From Casp-alpha2 sp036337015 (GTDB lineage Bacteria > Pseudomonadota > Alphaproteobacteria > Rhodospirillales > Casp-alpha2): DNA of 64,000 bases. Below, piece by piece: positions 51,400 to 61,435 of the stretch. The notes beneath the pieces were generated by a model. It saw only the letters and a list, made by a program, of their open reading frames with translations, had not been told where the DNA came from and did not search any database. Position numbers and translations under genes: made by a program. Position 1 is the stretch's first letter, and each line of letters starts with the position of its first letter. The stretch spans positions 62,001 through 126,000 of the forward strand of contig JAYZEZ010000008.1 in NCBI GenBank assembly GCA_036337015.1, in the 5' to 3' direction.

Positions 51400-53781
51400 A
51401 TAGGCACAGGAACGACAGTTGTCACAACCTTCTTCACGCACCAAACTAGACTGCCCACATTTAGGACACTGCCGAAAAGGTATCCTACTATTTTCTTTTG
51501 GACTCTTTGCTAATCCGGAATCTGAACTAGCACCACTTTTACTACTAAGAGACGCAACTTTTAAATGATTGATTTCGTCAATATCCGCAATATCACCTAC
51601 TTCCTTAAGAAAGCCTGTGAATAGCATGTGCTGTTCAATTACATCACCAATCGCGGCTAATAAAGATGGAATATAACTACCGTTCATCCATTGTCCACCT
51701 CGCGGGTCAAATACGGCTTTTAGCTCCTCAATAACAAATGAGACATCACCCCCGCGTCTAAATACAGCAGAAATCATCCGTGTTAAAGCTACTGTCCAGG
51801 CATAGTGTTCAGTATTTTTTGAGTTGATGAAAATTTCAAACGGACGAATTCGTCCCTGATCGTCAATAATATCATTCATAGTAATATAAATTGCATGGTC
51901 ACTTTCAGGCCAACGTAGTTTATATGTTTTTCCTTGAAGATCATCCGGTCGATCAAGTGGCCGAAAAAGCTTTGTGACTGGTCCAGAATCACCTAAATCT
52001 ATGGGCATTTCTGTAACAACAGGATTTTCCAAAGGGAGCTCTGGCTCATCCTCTTTTGTTTCTGGCAAGACACTCTTAACTTCTAAAACTGCACCAGTGA
52101 TATCGTTCGGCCTATAGGTAGTACACCCCTTACAACCAAGATCAAAAGCCTGGCTATATATATCTTTGAAAGCGTCAAAGGTGATAGCTTCTGGACAATT
52201 TATTGTCTTAGAAATTGAGCTATCGATATATTTTTGCACCGCCGCCTGCATAACTAAGTGATCCTTAGGAGACAATTGCTGTGCATCTACGAAAGCATCT
52301 GTAAGTGGAGTATCCTCACCAAATTTATTGCAATACAAACGATATGCATAATCAACAACTTTTTCTTCGCGTCTAACTCCGTCAGGCATTAGCACATGGC
52401 GAGAGTATTTAAAGCTGAAAACTGGTTCTAAACCTGACGAAACGTTATCAGCAAGAAGGGATATTGTTCCAGTCGGTGCAATGGATGTAAGTAGTGCATT
52501 CCGGATGCCATATTTAGCAATACCTTTTTGTATATCTAGATCTAGGCTAGAAATGGTTTCAGCAGCTAAGTATTTTTCACTATCGAACAAAGGAAATGAT
52601 CCTTTCTCCTTAGCTAATTCTACTGAAGCTAGATAGGCAGTCCTTTGCAGTATACGCATCCATTCTTCAGTTAGCTGAACTGCACGTGTTCCACCATAAC
52701 GAACACCAACCATAATTAAAGCATCGGCTAAACCAGTAACACCCAGGCCAATACGACGCTTAGCTTCAGCCTCATACTTTTGCTGAGGCAAGGGAAAGTT
52801 AGAAACATCAATTGAATTGTCCATTAGACGAACAGCAGTCATCACCAAATTTTCTAGAATGGAAGTATTAAGTCTCGCATTTGCAGAAAATGGTTCTTCT
52901 ATTAGTCTAGCAAGATTTATAGACCCCAATAGACAGGCACCGTAAGGTGGCAAGGGCTGTTCACCGCAAGGATTAGTCGCATTAATGGACTCGCAGTAAT
53001 ATAAATTATTTTTATCATTGATACGATCAATAAATATTACGCCTGGTTCAGCATAGGCATAAGTTGCACGCATAATAGAATCCCAAAGATCACGTGCGGA
53101 AAGACTTTTATATGTAACGTTTTCAAATTTCAGCTCCCAAGAATTATCTTCTCGCACTGCCTGCATGAAATCGTCAGTTATTAGAACTGACATATTAAAC
53201 ATTCGAAGTCGTCCTGCTTCACGCTTAGCCTCAATAAAAGCCTCAATATCGGGATGATCGCAACGCATCACTCCCATCATAGCACCACGTCTAGATCCAG
53301 CGCTCATAATCGTACGACACATAGAATCCCATACGTCCATAAAACTCAAAGGCCCAGAAGCATCTGCACCAATCTTATGAACTGCTGCCCCCTTAGGCCT
53401 AAGTGAAGAAAAGTCATAACCAATACCACCACCTTGCTGCATGGTAAGTGCAGCTTCCTTTAGGTGTTCAAAAATACCACTCATATCATCGGGGATATTG
53501 CCCATAACAAAACAGTTAAATAAAGTTACTCGGCGATCTACTCCAGCTCCTGCTAAGATACGTCCAGCTGGCAAAAACTTAAAATCATCCATCGCTTCAA
53601 AAAATAACTGTTCCCACTTAGCGCCTTGTTTGCCATCCAACTTACGCTCAGGAGCAGATAAAGCTTTAGCAACACGAGACCAGGTATCAGACATTGTTTT
53701 GTCAATTGGCTGATCATCTACCCCTTTAAGGCGATATTTCATTTCCCAAATTTGCTGCGAAATATTAGCTGGACTAAACAT
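51385..53781 (-). CDS. nrdJ: Adenosylcobalamin-dependent ribonucleotide reductase NrdJ
   Basis: 798 residues. The active-site segment NPCGEQPLPPYGACLLGS holds the catalytic Cys and Glu; SIAPTGTISLLA and the FNCFV redox Cys segment near the N-terminus are present. The C-terminus is a Cys-rich zinc-ribbon-like tail (CPKCG, CDNC, CAYSKCG) that likely holds the reducing cysteines. The enzyme makes deoxyribonucleotides with adenosylcobalamin and no oxygen requirement. No other reductase class is in the window. Length is on the short side for class II enzymes with this tail but complete. Confidence 0.95.
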   Translation of the reverse strand: MFSPANISQQIWEMKYRLKGVDDQPIDKTMSDTWSRVAKALSAPERKLDGKQGAKWEQLFFEAMDDFKFLPAGRILAGAGVDRRVTLFNCFVMGNIPDDMSGIFEHLKEAALTMQQGGGIGYDFSSLRPKGAAVHKIGADASGPLSFMDVWDSMCRTIMSAGSRRGAMMGVMRCDHPDIEAFIEAKREAGRLRMFNMSVLITDDFMQAVREDNSWELKFENVTYKSLSARDLWDSIMRATYAYAEPGVIFIDRINDKNNLYYCESINATNPCGEQPLPPYGACLLGSINLARLIEEPFSANARLNTSILENLVMTAVRLMDNSIDVSNFPLPQQKYEAEAKRRIGLGVTGLADALIMVGVRYGGTRAVQLTEEWMRILQRTAYLASVELAKEKGSFPLFDSEKYLAAETISSLDLDIQKGIAKYGIRNALLTSIAPTGTISLLADNVSSGLEPVFSFKYSRHVLMPDGVRREEKVVDYAYRLYCNKFGEDTPLTDAFVDAQQLSPKDHLVMQAAVQKYIDSSISKTINCPEAITFDAFKDIYSQAFDLGCKGCTTYRPNDITGAVLEVKSVLPETKEDEPELPLENPVVTEMPIDLGDSGPVTKLFRPLDRPDDLQGKTYKLRWPESDHAIYITMNDIIDDQGRIRPFEIFINSKNTEHYAWTVALTRMISAVFRRGGDVSFVIEELKAVFDPRGGQWMNGSYIPSLLAAIGDVIEQHMLFTGFLKEVGDIADIDEINHLKVASLSSKSGASSDSGLAKSPKENSRIPFRQCPKCGQSSLVREEGCDNCRSCAYSKCG

Positions 53782-54204
53782 TTTTATTTCCAGAAGTTAC
53801 AAAAATAAATGGATTTGCAATGTTAGAACTTAGCTTCAAAAAAACCCTAGCGTCAAAGAAAAAGTTCTTGTTATGTTTCCACTAGTTTTACACAGATTTT
53901 TAAAAGATATTCAAATAATAAATACTTGTTTATTAAACAGTTAAAGACATATCCCCAACATTCACATACAAATATAAGAATTTATGCACAATTTATCATC
54001 AATGAATTAAGCAAAATTAATTAGTATCTAGAAGTAGGAAAATAGACTATTTAAATACACAATAGAACATATAGTGAACATATTATTTTTAAAATATGCT
54101 GTCAAGTCACAAAAATTTAAACGCTAATAAGCCAAAGTTTAACTTGCTACTCTTTTATGCGAGTATGTAAATTAAGTATTTATGAAAATTTTTTTCTATT
54201 CATA
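53782..54204. other. 423-bp AT-rich region upstream of nrdJ
   Basis: Holds the nrdJ promoter and the 3' end of the plsC transcript (both genes on the minus strand). Very AT-rich, no open frame of note. I looked for NrdR boxes and a cobalamin riboswitch and did not find a convincing match. Confidence 0.4.
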
Positions 54205-54951
54205 TTAATTAGATTTTTGTGGTAAAAAATGATGAGAAAACCGTCTTTTTGCCTCAGCAACCAAAGATGTAGTTGCAGTTTCCATCTGATATTCTAACTC
54301 TTTCATGAACTCTCTTCGTTTTAGACCCGATGGTATCGGGTCTAGAAATTGAACAGTAATTACTCCTGGAAACTTTCTAAATCTACGTCTACCCCAGAAC
54401 AAACCAGAATTTAAAACTACAGGCACTATTTCAGCAGAAGTGCTATTATAAATAGCAGCAACACCAGGCTGATATTGATGTCGATCATCAGGTGATGTTC
54501 TCGTACCTTCAGGAAAAATTATCACTTGGCGATTTTTAGCCATTCTGTCTTGAACGTCTCTTACCAATTTTTTCAAAGACGCGCTACCACCAGAGCGATC
54601 AACTGAGATAGCTCCGCACTTTAATGCACACCACCCCCAAATAGGTATATCTGCTAACTCTTTTTTAAGCACATAATTCGGATCACTTAAAAGAAGATAA
54701 AAAAAGAACGTGTCCCAAGCTGACTGATGTTTTGAAACAATGACACACGGGCCTTTTGGAGGCTTGCCTCTAACTTCAAAGTCTAAGCCCAAAATAAATT
54801 TTAGAAGCATTGCCGCTCCTCTTGTCCAAACACGAGTAACTGTTTGTGAAAAAGTCCTGGGAAAGAAAAGCAACCAACTAAGACTAGCTACTAAAAATAG
54901 ATGATATATAAAAAAAATCACATTGAAGATTAATGATCGCACAAAGATCAT
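54205..54951 (-). CDS. plsC: 1-acylglycerol-3-phosphate acyltransferase PlsC
   Basis: 248 residues. An N-terminal membrane segment is followed by the acyltransferase motifs KHQSAWDTFF (H-x4-D) and FPEGTRTSP. It makes phosphatidic acid at the inner membrane. The start overlaps the upstream ElyC-like gene stop by four bases, and the gene ends the ftsE-ftsX-elyC-plsC run. Confidence 0.93.
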   Translation of the reverse strand: MIFVRSLIFNVIFFIYHLFLVASLSWLLFFPRTFSQTVTRVWTRGAAMLLKFILGLDFEVRGKPPKGPCVIVSKHQSAWDTFFFYLLLSDPNYVLKKELADIPIWGWCALKCGAISVDRSGGSASLKKLVRDVQDRMAKNRQVIIFPEGTRTSPDDRHQYQPGVAAIYNSTSAEIVPVVLNSGLFWGRRRFRKFPGVITVQFLDPIPSGLKRREFMKELEYQMETATTSLVAEAKRRFSHHFLPQKSN

Positions 54952-55616
54952 CCATCTCCCCTTTCGGAAACTATGGATATATTCTCTTTATCAATCTCTC
55001 TATTAAAGCCTGGTAGATTTATTTCATTGCGAACCCATGCAAACAGAAACTTATTATATTCACTAATTAATAAGCTAGCCGTACCTGGCCACGCCCACCA
55101 GCGTTCACGCTTTACTTTGTCAGGAAAAACTGGATGTGCAATTAATTTAACATTTGGCATCACAAATTTAAACTCATACAAGCTTCTTGGCATATGATAA
55201 TCTGCTGTTACTAAGCGAAGAGACTGAATATCACGATTTTTAATCCAAGCCTTAGTCTCAAATGCATTGCCTCTTGTATCACTTGCAATGCCAATACTAA
55301 TTTGATTTTCCAATTGTCTTGGCTCGCGTTTTAAAACCTTCAATAATTCGCGAACATCAACTCCCTGATACACTCCCGAGATAAATAGTTGTTTTGAAAC
55401 CCCCATAGACAACAAATCTAAAGCCTTGCCTAACCTTAGACTCCCACCTGTCAAAACAACAATTGCATCTGTATTTTTCACATTATCAAAAACACGATTT
55501 GGTATACTATCCACAAATTGGAAAAGTCCAAGAATCCACAAAATCAAAAATATGATGACTGTTGTTACAATCCTCATTGATCGCTTTGGACGGATAAAAT
55601 ACCTTGCTCTTCTCAT
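54948..55616 (-). CDS. ElyC/SanA/YdcF-like (DUF218) membrane protein
   Basis: 222 residues. One N-terminal membrane helix (about 15-33) is followed by a DUF218 domain: DAIVVLTGGSLRLGKALDLLSMG, LFISGVY, DTRGNAFETKAWI and LVTADYHMPRSLYEF. Relatives act in envelope or peptidoglycan precursor metabolism. It starts 1 bp after ftsX and overlaps plsC, so it belongs to the divisome/envelope operon. Confidence 0.88.
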   Translation of the reverse strand: MRRARYFIRPKRSMRIVTTVIIFLILWILGLFQFVDSIPNRVFDNVKNTDAIVVLTGGSLRLGKALDLLSMGVSKQLFISGVYQGVDVRELLKVLKREPRQLENQISIGIASDTRGNAFETKAWIKNRDIQSLRLVTADYHMPRSLYEFKFVMPNVKLIAHPVFPDKVKRERWWAWPGTASLLISEYNKFLFAWVRNEINLPGFNREIDKENISIVSERGDG

Positions 55617-55617
55617 C

Positions 55618-56499
55618 CTACAACATCCTTGAAAGGGTCCTTAGAACCGTCAATCGCGCTGTGAACATAGCTATAAAGGCTATCACTACGGGTAAAGCTA
55701 GCCAAACTAAAAAATGTGATATTCCAAAATTTATATTTGGTAGCAAATTGGTTTCCATCTGCTTCGCTATAGCAGAAATTGTCCACATCGTTGGAATTGA
55801 AAGACAAAGACCCAAGCCCCCCCCCTTCAAACCAAGAGTCAAAGCGCGACTGGCAAACTGGCTAGCTATGTAAGAGTCTTGTGCACCTATAAGATGTAAG
55901 ACTTCTATGGCATTACGATGAATTGCAAGCCCTGTACGTGTAGTGAACACTACTGTCCCAACGGTTGCAAAACCTATAAAAGCTAAAATTACAATAGCTA
56001 GAACCTCAAGAACCCTGGTTAGATTAACTATGCGCTCTAACCACAAACTGTGACTATCAATTGCAATATTAGGAACCATATCTTCAATCTTTTGAGATAG
56101 CTCATTCAGATTTATTGTTAAACCAGACTTTAACTCAACATCTATCAAACGTGGCAAAGGTAGATCTTTAGAAGCTGCTGCTGAACCTAACCAAGGCTCA
56201 AGAAGAGCTTTCATTTTTTCATCTCCAAACACCTCAAAACGTTCTACTTCCGGCAATTTTTCCAAGACAAGCAAAACTTTCTGAAGACGCTCTGAATCCT
56301 TAGCTCTATTATCTGCCGGTAAAACCTGAATGGTCAATGTTCCACTAATTCCCTGGTCCCAACGAGTAGCCGTGGAAGCTAGCAGCAACATCCCAAACAT
56401 TGACAAGACAGCAAGGAAAACCATGAAAGCAATGAGCCAAGGCAGAAATTTGCTAAGAGAATCATTATCAAGCGGAAGATCTGAACGTTTAGAAAACAT
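55618..56499 (-). CDS. ftsX: Cell division protein FtsX
   Basis: 293 residues with a first membrane helix (about 28-50), a periplasmic domain (about 55-165) and three more helices; late HLIGAQDSYIASQFASRA is the usual FtsX cytoplasmic-loop pattern. With FtsE it controls peptidoglycan hydrolases at the septum. The start shares one base with the ftsE stop. Confidence 0.93.
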   Translation of the reverse strand: MFSKRSDLPLDNDSLSKFLPWLIAFMVFLAVLSMFGMLLLASTATRWDQGISGTLTIQVLPADNRAKDSERLQKVLLVLEKLPEVERFEVFGDEKMKALLEPWLGSAAASKDLPLPRLIDVELKSGLTINLNELSQKIEDMVPNIAIDSHSLWLERIVNLTRVLEVLAIVILAFIGFATVGTVVFTTRTGLAIHRNAIEVLHLIGAQDSYIASQFASRALTLGLKGGGLGLCLSIPTMWTISAIAKQMETNLLPNINFGISHFLVWLALPVVIAFIAMFTARLTVLRTLSRML

Positions 56500-57296
56500 C
56501 AGATTTGTGTTTCTGCAATATTAGGATCATCATTAGAACTTTTTATTTTAATTTCATCATGATCCTTCTTAGTTATCGGAATTACTTTCTTCGGCAAGGA
56601 AGATAAAGTGTCAGTGTTAACTATCTTCAGCTGCCCCTCATCAAGTTGCATGCTTGGATAACCCATACGCTTAACCAACTGATTATTATGGGTCGCTATA
56701 ATTACAGTAGTTCCGAGCTTATTTAATTCCTCAAACAGGTACATCAGGCGTAAACCTAGATGATCATCGATATTACCAGTTGGCTCATCTGCTAAAAGAA
56801 TGCTGGGCTGTGCAATAACTGCACGTGCTATTGATACCCTTTGCTGTTGACCGCCAGACATAGTGGGCGGGCGGGCATCTAAATGATCTTTTAATCCAAC
56901 CCAACTAAGCAATTCAACAACATGTTTTTGAACATCCGAATTACGAGCACCTGCAACCCGCAAAGGAAGTGCCACATTATCAAAGGCTGACAGATGGTCC
57001 AACAACCGGAACTCCTGAAATACTACACCAACGCGACGCCTTATCGCTGGTAATTCATTTCTTGACGTTTTTGCAATATCTTGACCAAACAAAGAGATAA
57101 GGCCACGGGTTGGCTTAAGCGCCATATAAATAAGCTTAAGCAAGGATGATTTGCCAGCTCCACTAGGTCCTATTAGGAAGTGAAAGGACCCTGGTTCTAA
57201 AGAAAAATTTACATCTTTCAATACTTCTGGACCAAGCCCGTAACGCAATCCTACATTTTCAAATTCCACGATGGGTCCGCAAGAATCTTTATTCAC
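56499..57296 (-). CDS. ftsE: Cell division ATP-binding protein FtsE
   Basis: 265 residues. Walker A IGPSGAGKSSLL, FQEFRLLDH Q-loop, MSGGQQQRVSIARA signature, LADEPTGNID Walker B and ATHNNQLV switch are all present. The core matches FtsE closely; an extra acidic/Lys-rich tail of about 45 residues follows. First gene of the ftsE-ftsX-elyC-plsC operon. Confidence 0.94.
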   Translation of the reverse strand: MNKDSCGPIVEFENVGLRYGLGPEVLKDVNFSLEPGSFHFLIGPSGAGKSSLLKLIYMALKPTRGLISLFGQDIAKTSRNELPAIRRRVGVVFQEFRLLDHLSAFDNVALPLRVAGARNSDVQKHVVELLSWVGLKDHLDARPPTMSGGQQQRVSIARAVIAQPSILLADEPTGNIDDHLGLRLMYLFEELNKLGTTVIIATHNNQLVKRMGYPSMQLDEGQLKIVNTDTLSSLPKKVIPITKKDHDEIKIKSSNDDPNIAETQI

Positions 57297-57512
57297 CTTA
57301 AATTTCCTATCACCCGATGTTCATAGACTTGAACCAGCAGTTAGTTCTGGTGTAGTTTTAAATGTAAAAAGTTGTTAGATATTAACTTCTTTTAAAGACT
57401 AATAACATCAAATTACTAATAATACTAAAGTATAACATTAACATTTCGATGCGAGTTTCGTTAATCACAGAAAAAGCCTATAAACAACTAGCTCTTTCAG
57501 CATGAATCAAAA

Positions 57513-58385
57513 ATGATTATAACATGTCAGCAATGTAATACGAATTATGATGTCGACGCCAAGTTGATAGGTGACGGCAAAACAGTTTCCTGTCAGAATT
57601 GCTCGAACACTTGGTTTCAGAACCCAGTAAAGAATCCCCCTGTTTTTAAGTACCGTTCTCCGATGCCATCTACTTCACCTTTAGAACATGAGAAAACTTA
57701 TGAATCTCCTGAAAGCTCTGGGATTCAATCTACTGATGAAACCCGTAATGAAAAAAATATCACAGAAGATGAAGGTCTTTCATCAGAAGCCTTAGATGAT
57801 ATGTTTGGTGAACAAACTGGTACTGATGACTTCTTTACTGATGACGATTTTACTGGTGACGATTCAGACACAGACATTGAAGGTGAGACAGATAATACCG
57901 AAGACTTTGAAGATCCGGAACCAATTCCTGGTGTGTTTAGTCAAGGATCAGATCAAGACGAAGACGACGAAAGTCCTAGTGGAAAAGGAAAAAAAATCGC
58001 TATTATCTCTGCTACTATTATAGCAACTCTTTGCCTAGCATTATATTTTGGACAGACTTTCATAATGGACATGTTTGGGGAAAGCCAAGTTGGAGAAGGT
58101 CTTGATATACAAAACGTAAAATCTGTTCGCAAAGATGAAAAAGGAGTGGATTTTCTTATAGTTAAAGGGATAGTTGCCAATGTATCAGATGAAGCACGCA
58201 AGGTGCCGTTGATCAAGGTTGCCCTTTATGATGGAACCGAAAAAGAAGTTGATAAAAAAATAATAGCACCAATGAGAAATAGCCTGAAAGCTGGAGCCAA
58301 AATTCGGTTCAGTGCAAAACTTGCAAAACCATCTGCATCTGCACGACGGATGGAGGTTACCTTTACTAAACCTAAGGAAAAATAA
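57513..58385 (+). CDS. MJ0042-type zinc-ribbon protein with DUF3426-like domain
   Basis: 290 residues. N-terminal zinc ribbon MIITCQQCNTNYDVD...CQNC (about 1-35), a long acidic low-complexity linker (about 50-150), one membrane helix (about 158-178), and a C-terminal beta-rich domain with VKGIVANVSDEARKVPLIKVALYD. This architecture is common upstream of or near ftsE in alphaproteobacteria. Its function is unknown. Convergent with lysA. Confidence 0.88.
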   Translation: MIITCQQCNTNYDVDAKLIGDGKTVSCQNCSNTWFQNPVKNPPVFKYRSPMPSTSPLEHEKTYESPESSGIQSTDETRNEKNITEDEGLSSEALDDMFGEQTGTDDFFTDDDFTGDDSDTDIEGETDNTEDFEDPEPIPGVFSQGSDQDEDDESPSGKGKKIAIISATIIATLCLALYFGQTFIMDMFGESQVGEGLDIQNVKSVRKDEKGVDFLIVKGIVANVSDEARKVPLIKVALYDGTEKEVDKKIIAPMRNSLKAGAKIRFSAKLAKPSASARRMEVTFTKPKEK

Positions 58386-58404
58386 GCTCAAACGTTATAG
58401 AAAA

Positions 58405-59694
58405 TTAGCTAGTATTAGCTTGCTTACTGAGCCAAGATGGCAACCTTTCAAAGGCGAGTAATTCGTCTACAGAAATACGATCTCTGATAACTGAAAAAGT
58501 TTTACCCTTAACCATAATCTCTGGTATCAAGGGGCGTGTGTTATATGTTGAAGCCATAACCGCACCATAAGCGCCAGCATTTCGAATAGCTAGCAAGGAA
58601 CCAGCAACAGCGAGAGGCATTGATTTTGGTAGGCCAAAAGTGTCACCGGTTTCACAAATTGGTCCCACTACTTCTATTACCTGCATTTTATCAGAAGAAG
58701 AAGCTCCTATCACTGGTTGAATTTCATGCTGGGCCTCATAGAGCGCTGGTCGTAAAAGGTCGTTCATTGCTGCATCAACTACCACAAAAGATCGATTTGA
58801 TCCCTCTTTTACTCTTATCACACGAGTTACCAAAATTCCCGCTTTACCAGCAATCAACCTTCCTGGCTCAAAATAAATTCGACAATCTAAATTTCCAAAA
58901 ACAGATTTAACCATATCACCATATTCTTTTGGTGAAGAGGGTTGTTCATTTCCATAAGAAATGCCAAGACCACCACCAAGATCTACACTTTCGATTGCAT
59001 ACCCATCTTGACGAAGTTCCTTTATCAAACCAACCACTAATTTGAAAGCATCACGAAATGGCTTTAAATCAAGAATTTGCGACCCAATATGCACTGCAAC
59101 ACCATTAGCATTTATGCCAGGCAACTTATAGGCAAGAGCGAAGGCTTTATGCGCCTCCTTCCAGGAGACGCCAAATTTATTTTCACTTTTTCCCGTAGTG
59201 ATTTTTTTATGTGTATTTGCATCAACATCTGGGTTTACACGTATTGCAACATTTGAATTTGCTCCTAAAGACGCAGCAACATCTGAAAGCATCTCTAACT
59301 CAGAAAGAGATTCCACGTTAATCTGCAAAACTCCGGCCTTTATTGCATAAGCCATCTCTTCTTGCGTCTTTCCAACTCCAGAAAAAACTATTTTGCTAGC
59401 TTCAACACCAGATACTATTGCACGCTTCAATTCACCAGTTGAAACAACATCAGCTCCAGCACCAAGACGAGCTAGGGTTGCAATCACAGAAATATTGGAA
59501 TTAGCTTTTACAGCAAAAAACACTTGAGCATCCAAACCATGCAAAGCATCAGAAAATAATTTGTATTGATATTCTAGAGACTCACAAGAATAGCAATAGA
59601 ACGGCGTGCCAACAGCTTCAGTGATTTCTCGAATAGGGACATCAGAAGCATATAATTCCCCATTCTGGTATTGAAAATAATCCATAGTTCTCAA
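58405..59694 (-). CDS. lysA: Diaminopimelate decarboxylase LysA
   Basis: 429 residues. The PLP Lys is in FFAVKANSN; the HIGSQ, DLGGGLGISY, and EPGRLIAG segments and the GAYGAVMASTYN end match LysA. It makes lysine from meso-diaminopimelate. It follows the small lipoprotein gene by 14 bp. Confidence 0.96.
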   Translation of the reverse strand: MRTMDYFQYQNGELYASDVPIREITEAVGTPFYCYSCESLEYQYKLFSDALHGLDAQVFFAVKANSNISVIATLARLGAGADVVSTGELKRAIVSGVEASKIVFSGVGKTQEEMAYAIKAGVLQINVESLSELEMLSDVAASLGANSNVAIRVNPDVDANTHKKITTGKSENKFGVSWKEAHKAFALAYKLPGINANGVAVHIGSQILDLKPFRDAFKLVVGLIKELRQDGYAIESVDLGGGLGISYGNEQPSSPKEYGDMVKSVFGNLDCRIYFEPGRLIAGKAGILVTRVIRVKEGSNRSFVVVDAAMNDLLRPALYEAQHEIQPVIGASSSDKMQVIEVVGPICETGDTFGLPKSMPLAVAGSLLAIRNAGAYGAVMASTYNTRPLIPEIMVKGKTFSVIRDRISVDELLAFERLPSWLSKQANTS

Positions 59695-59708
59695 ACCTTA
59701 ATTAATTA

Positions 59709-59954
59709 TCAATAAGAAGGTCGATTTGGATATTCCAAAGGAAACCCATATGGTGAATTAGATCTAATAGTACTGTTAGGTGCTTCTTTAGGTGCTTCTG
59801 TTTTCTTATCAATTGGCTGATTGTCAAAAGCAGAAGGTGCCGATTTGACACCACAGGCTGTTAAACTAAAGATACAAAAATAGACAAATAAGAGCTTTAA
59901 TACTCTCCTTTGCAGGACCAGAAAAACTATCATATGTTTAAATGCCTCTTTCAT
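59709..59954 (-). CDS. Small lipoprotein between argH and lysA (LptM-like)
   Basis: Up to 81 residues; an internal ATG at 59933 is an alternative start. A hydrophobic stretch ends in LTACG, a good lipobox with the acylated Cys, followed by a short Pro/Ser/Lys-rich tail with SPYGFPLEYPNRPSY. Position between argH and lysA is typical for LptM, which assists LptD maturation. The start overlaps the argH stop by four bases. Confidence 0.8.
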   Translation of the reverse strand: MKEAFKHMIVFLVLQRRVLKLLFVYFCIFSLTACGVKSAPSAFDNQPIDKKTEAPKEAPNSTIRSNSPYGFPLEYPNRPSY

Positions 59955-61393
59955 ATGTTTAAATACCTCTTTCTAGCCTCGAGAACTGCAGCTAATACCA
60001 TCTTTGGCGCCGTGCCTCCAAAACTACTACGACTGCTGACTGCATCAGTAACACGCAGAACTTTGTATATCTCATTAGTAATGCCCGGAGAAATGGATTG
60101 CATTTCATCAACACTCAACTGGTTTAACTCAACTTTTTTTTCCTCAGCTAGCCTAACCAATAAACCAGTTACATGATGTGCATCCCTAAATGGCATGTTC
60201 AGATCCTTAACGAACCAATCAGCCAGGTCAGTAGCCATAGCATGACCAGAGATCGCATCTGCCTGCATCCTATCTTTATCAAAGTCCATTTCTCCAACCA
60301 TGCCTATTAGAGCTGCTAAACACAAATTCAATGTGTCAGTTACTGTGAATACTGGCAACTTATCTTCTTGCATATCCTTACTATAAGCTAGTGGCAATCC
60401 TTTCATCACAACAAGGAGTGTATTTAATGCACCAATTATATTTCCAACTTTAGCCCGAACAAGTTCTGCTGCATCTGGATTTCGTTTCTGCGGCATGATT
60501 GAAGATCCAGTAGAGAAGGAATCAGACAAATGCACATAGGAAAATTGGACCGAACACCAAAGAACAATTTCCTCAGCAAAGCGAGACATATGCACGCCCA
60601 AAATGGCCGCTATAGATAAATACTCAAGAACAAAATCTCGATCAGATACCGCATCTATTGAATTAGCCATCGGTCTAGAAAAGCCTAATTCTTTAGCAGT
60701 CATATATCGATCAATTGGGAAACTTGTTCCACCCAGCGCCGCTGCACCTAAAGGACTTTCATTTAAACGATCCCGACAATCAGACAAACGGCCTCTGTCT
60801 CGACCTAACATTTCAACATAAGCTAGAAGATGGTGACCAAGTGTTACAGGTTGGGCAGTTTGCAAATGAGTAAAGCCAGGCATAACTGTCGATGCATGAT
60901 CTTCGGCCCTATCAATGAGCACTGATTGTAAAGCTTTCAAACTATCATCAAGTTTATCAATCTCTTCCCTTACCCAAAGCCTAAGGTCTGTCGCCACTTG
61001 ATCATTTCTAGACCTTGCCGTATGCAAGCGTCCTGCAGCAGACCCGATCAATTCACCTAAGCGTGATTCAACATTCATATGAATGTCTTCTAATTTCTGA
61101 GAAAAATTGAATTCACCTTTTTTTATCTCTTTAAATATAGTATCTAGCCCCATCACAATATCATCACTATCATTTTGAGAGATGATACCTGTGCTGGCCA
61201 ACATTATAGCATGAGCCTTTGAAGCATTAATATCTTGAGCAAAAAGGCGACGGTCAAAATCAATGGAAGCGTTAATTTTTAACATAATTTCAGCTGGACC
61301 ACCGTCAAATCTTCCACCCCAGATGTCATTAGCATTATTATCGTTTTCTAAGGGCTTATCACTAGGTCCTGAATTTTTCGAAGTTTTTACCAT
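59951..61393 (-). CDS. argH: Argininosuccinate lyase ArgH
   Basis: 480 residues. The signature GSSIMPQKRNPD is near residue 300; TARSRNDQVATDLRLW, MPGFTHLQTAQP and the N-terminal WGGRF are in place. It splits argininosuccinate to arginine and fumarate. First gene of argH-lptM-lysA, divergent from the thioredoxin gene. Confidence 0.96.
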   Translation of the reverse strand: MVKTSKNSGPSDKPLENDNNANDIWGGRFDGGPAEIMLKINASIDFDRRLFAQDINASKAHAIMLASTGIISQNDSDDIVMGLDTIFKEIKKGEFNFSQKLEDIHMNVESRLGELIGSAAGRLHTARSRNDQVATDLRLWVREEIDKLDDSLKALQSVLIDRAEDHASTVMPGFTHLQTAQPVTLGHHLLAYVEMLGRDRGRLSDCRDRLNESPLGAAALGGTSFPIDRYMTAKELGFSRPMANSIDAVSDRDFVLEYLSIAAILGVHMSRFAEEIVLWCSVQFSYVHLSDSFSTGSSIMPQKRNPDAAELVRAKVGNIIGALNTLLVVMKGLPLAYSKDMQEDKLPVFTVTDTLNLCLAALIGMVGEMDFDKDRMQADAISGHAMATDLADWFVKDLNMPFRDAHHVTGLLVRLAEEKKVELNQLSVDEMQSISPGITNEIYKVLRVTDAVSSRSSFGGTAPKMVLAAVLEARKRYLNI

Positions 61394-61435
61394 AATTCTA
61401 TATTTTAAAGATCCTCTTTAAGGAAATTAACTTTG

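Noticed and set aside
53782..54204. NrdR boxes or cobalamin riboswitch before nrdJ
   Set aside because: AACATATAGTG-like pieces occur, but not as two spaced boxes, and the GCCACTG B12 box is missing.
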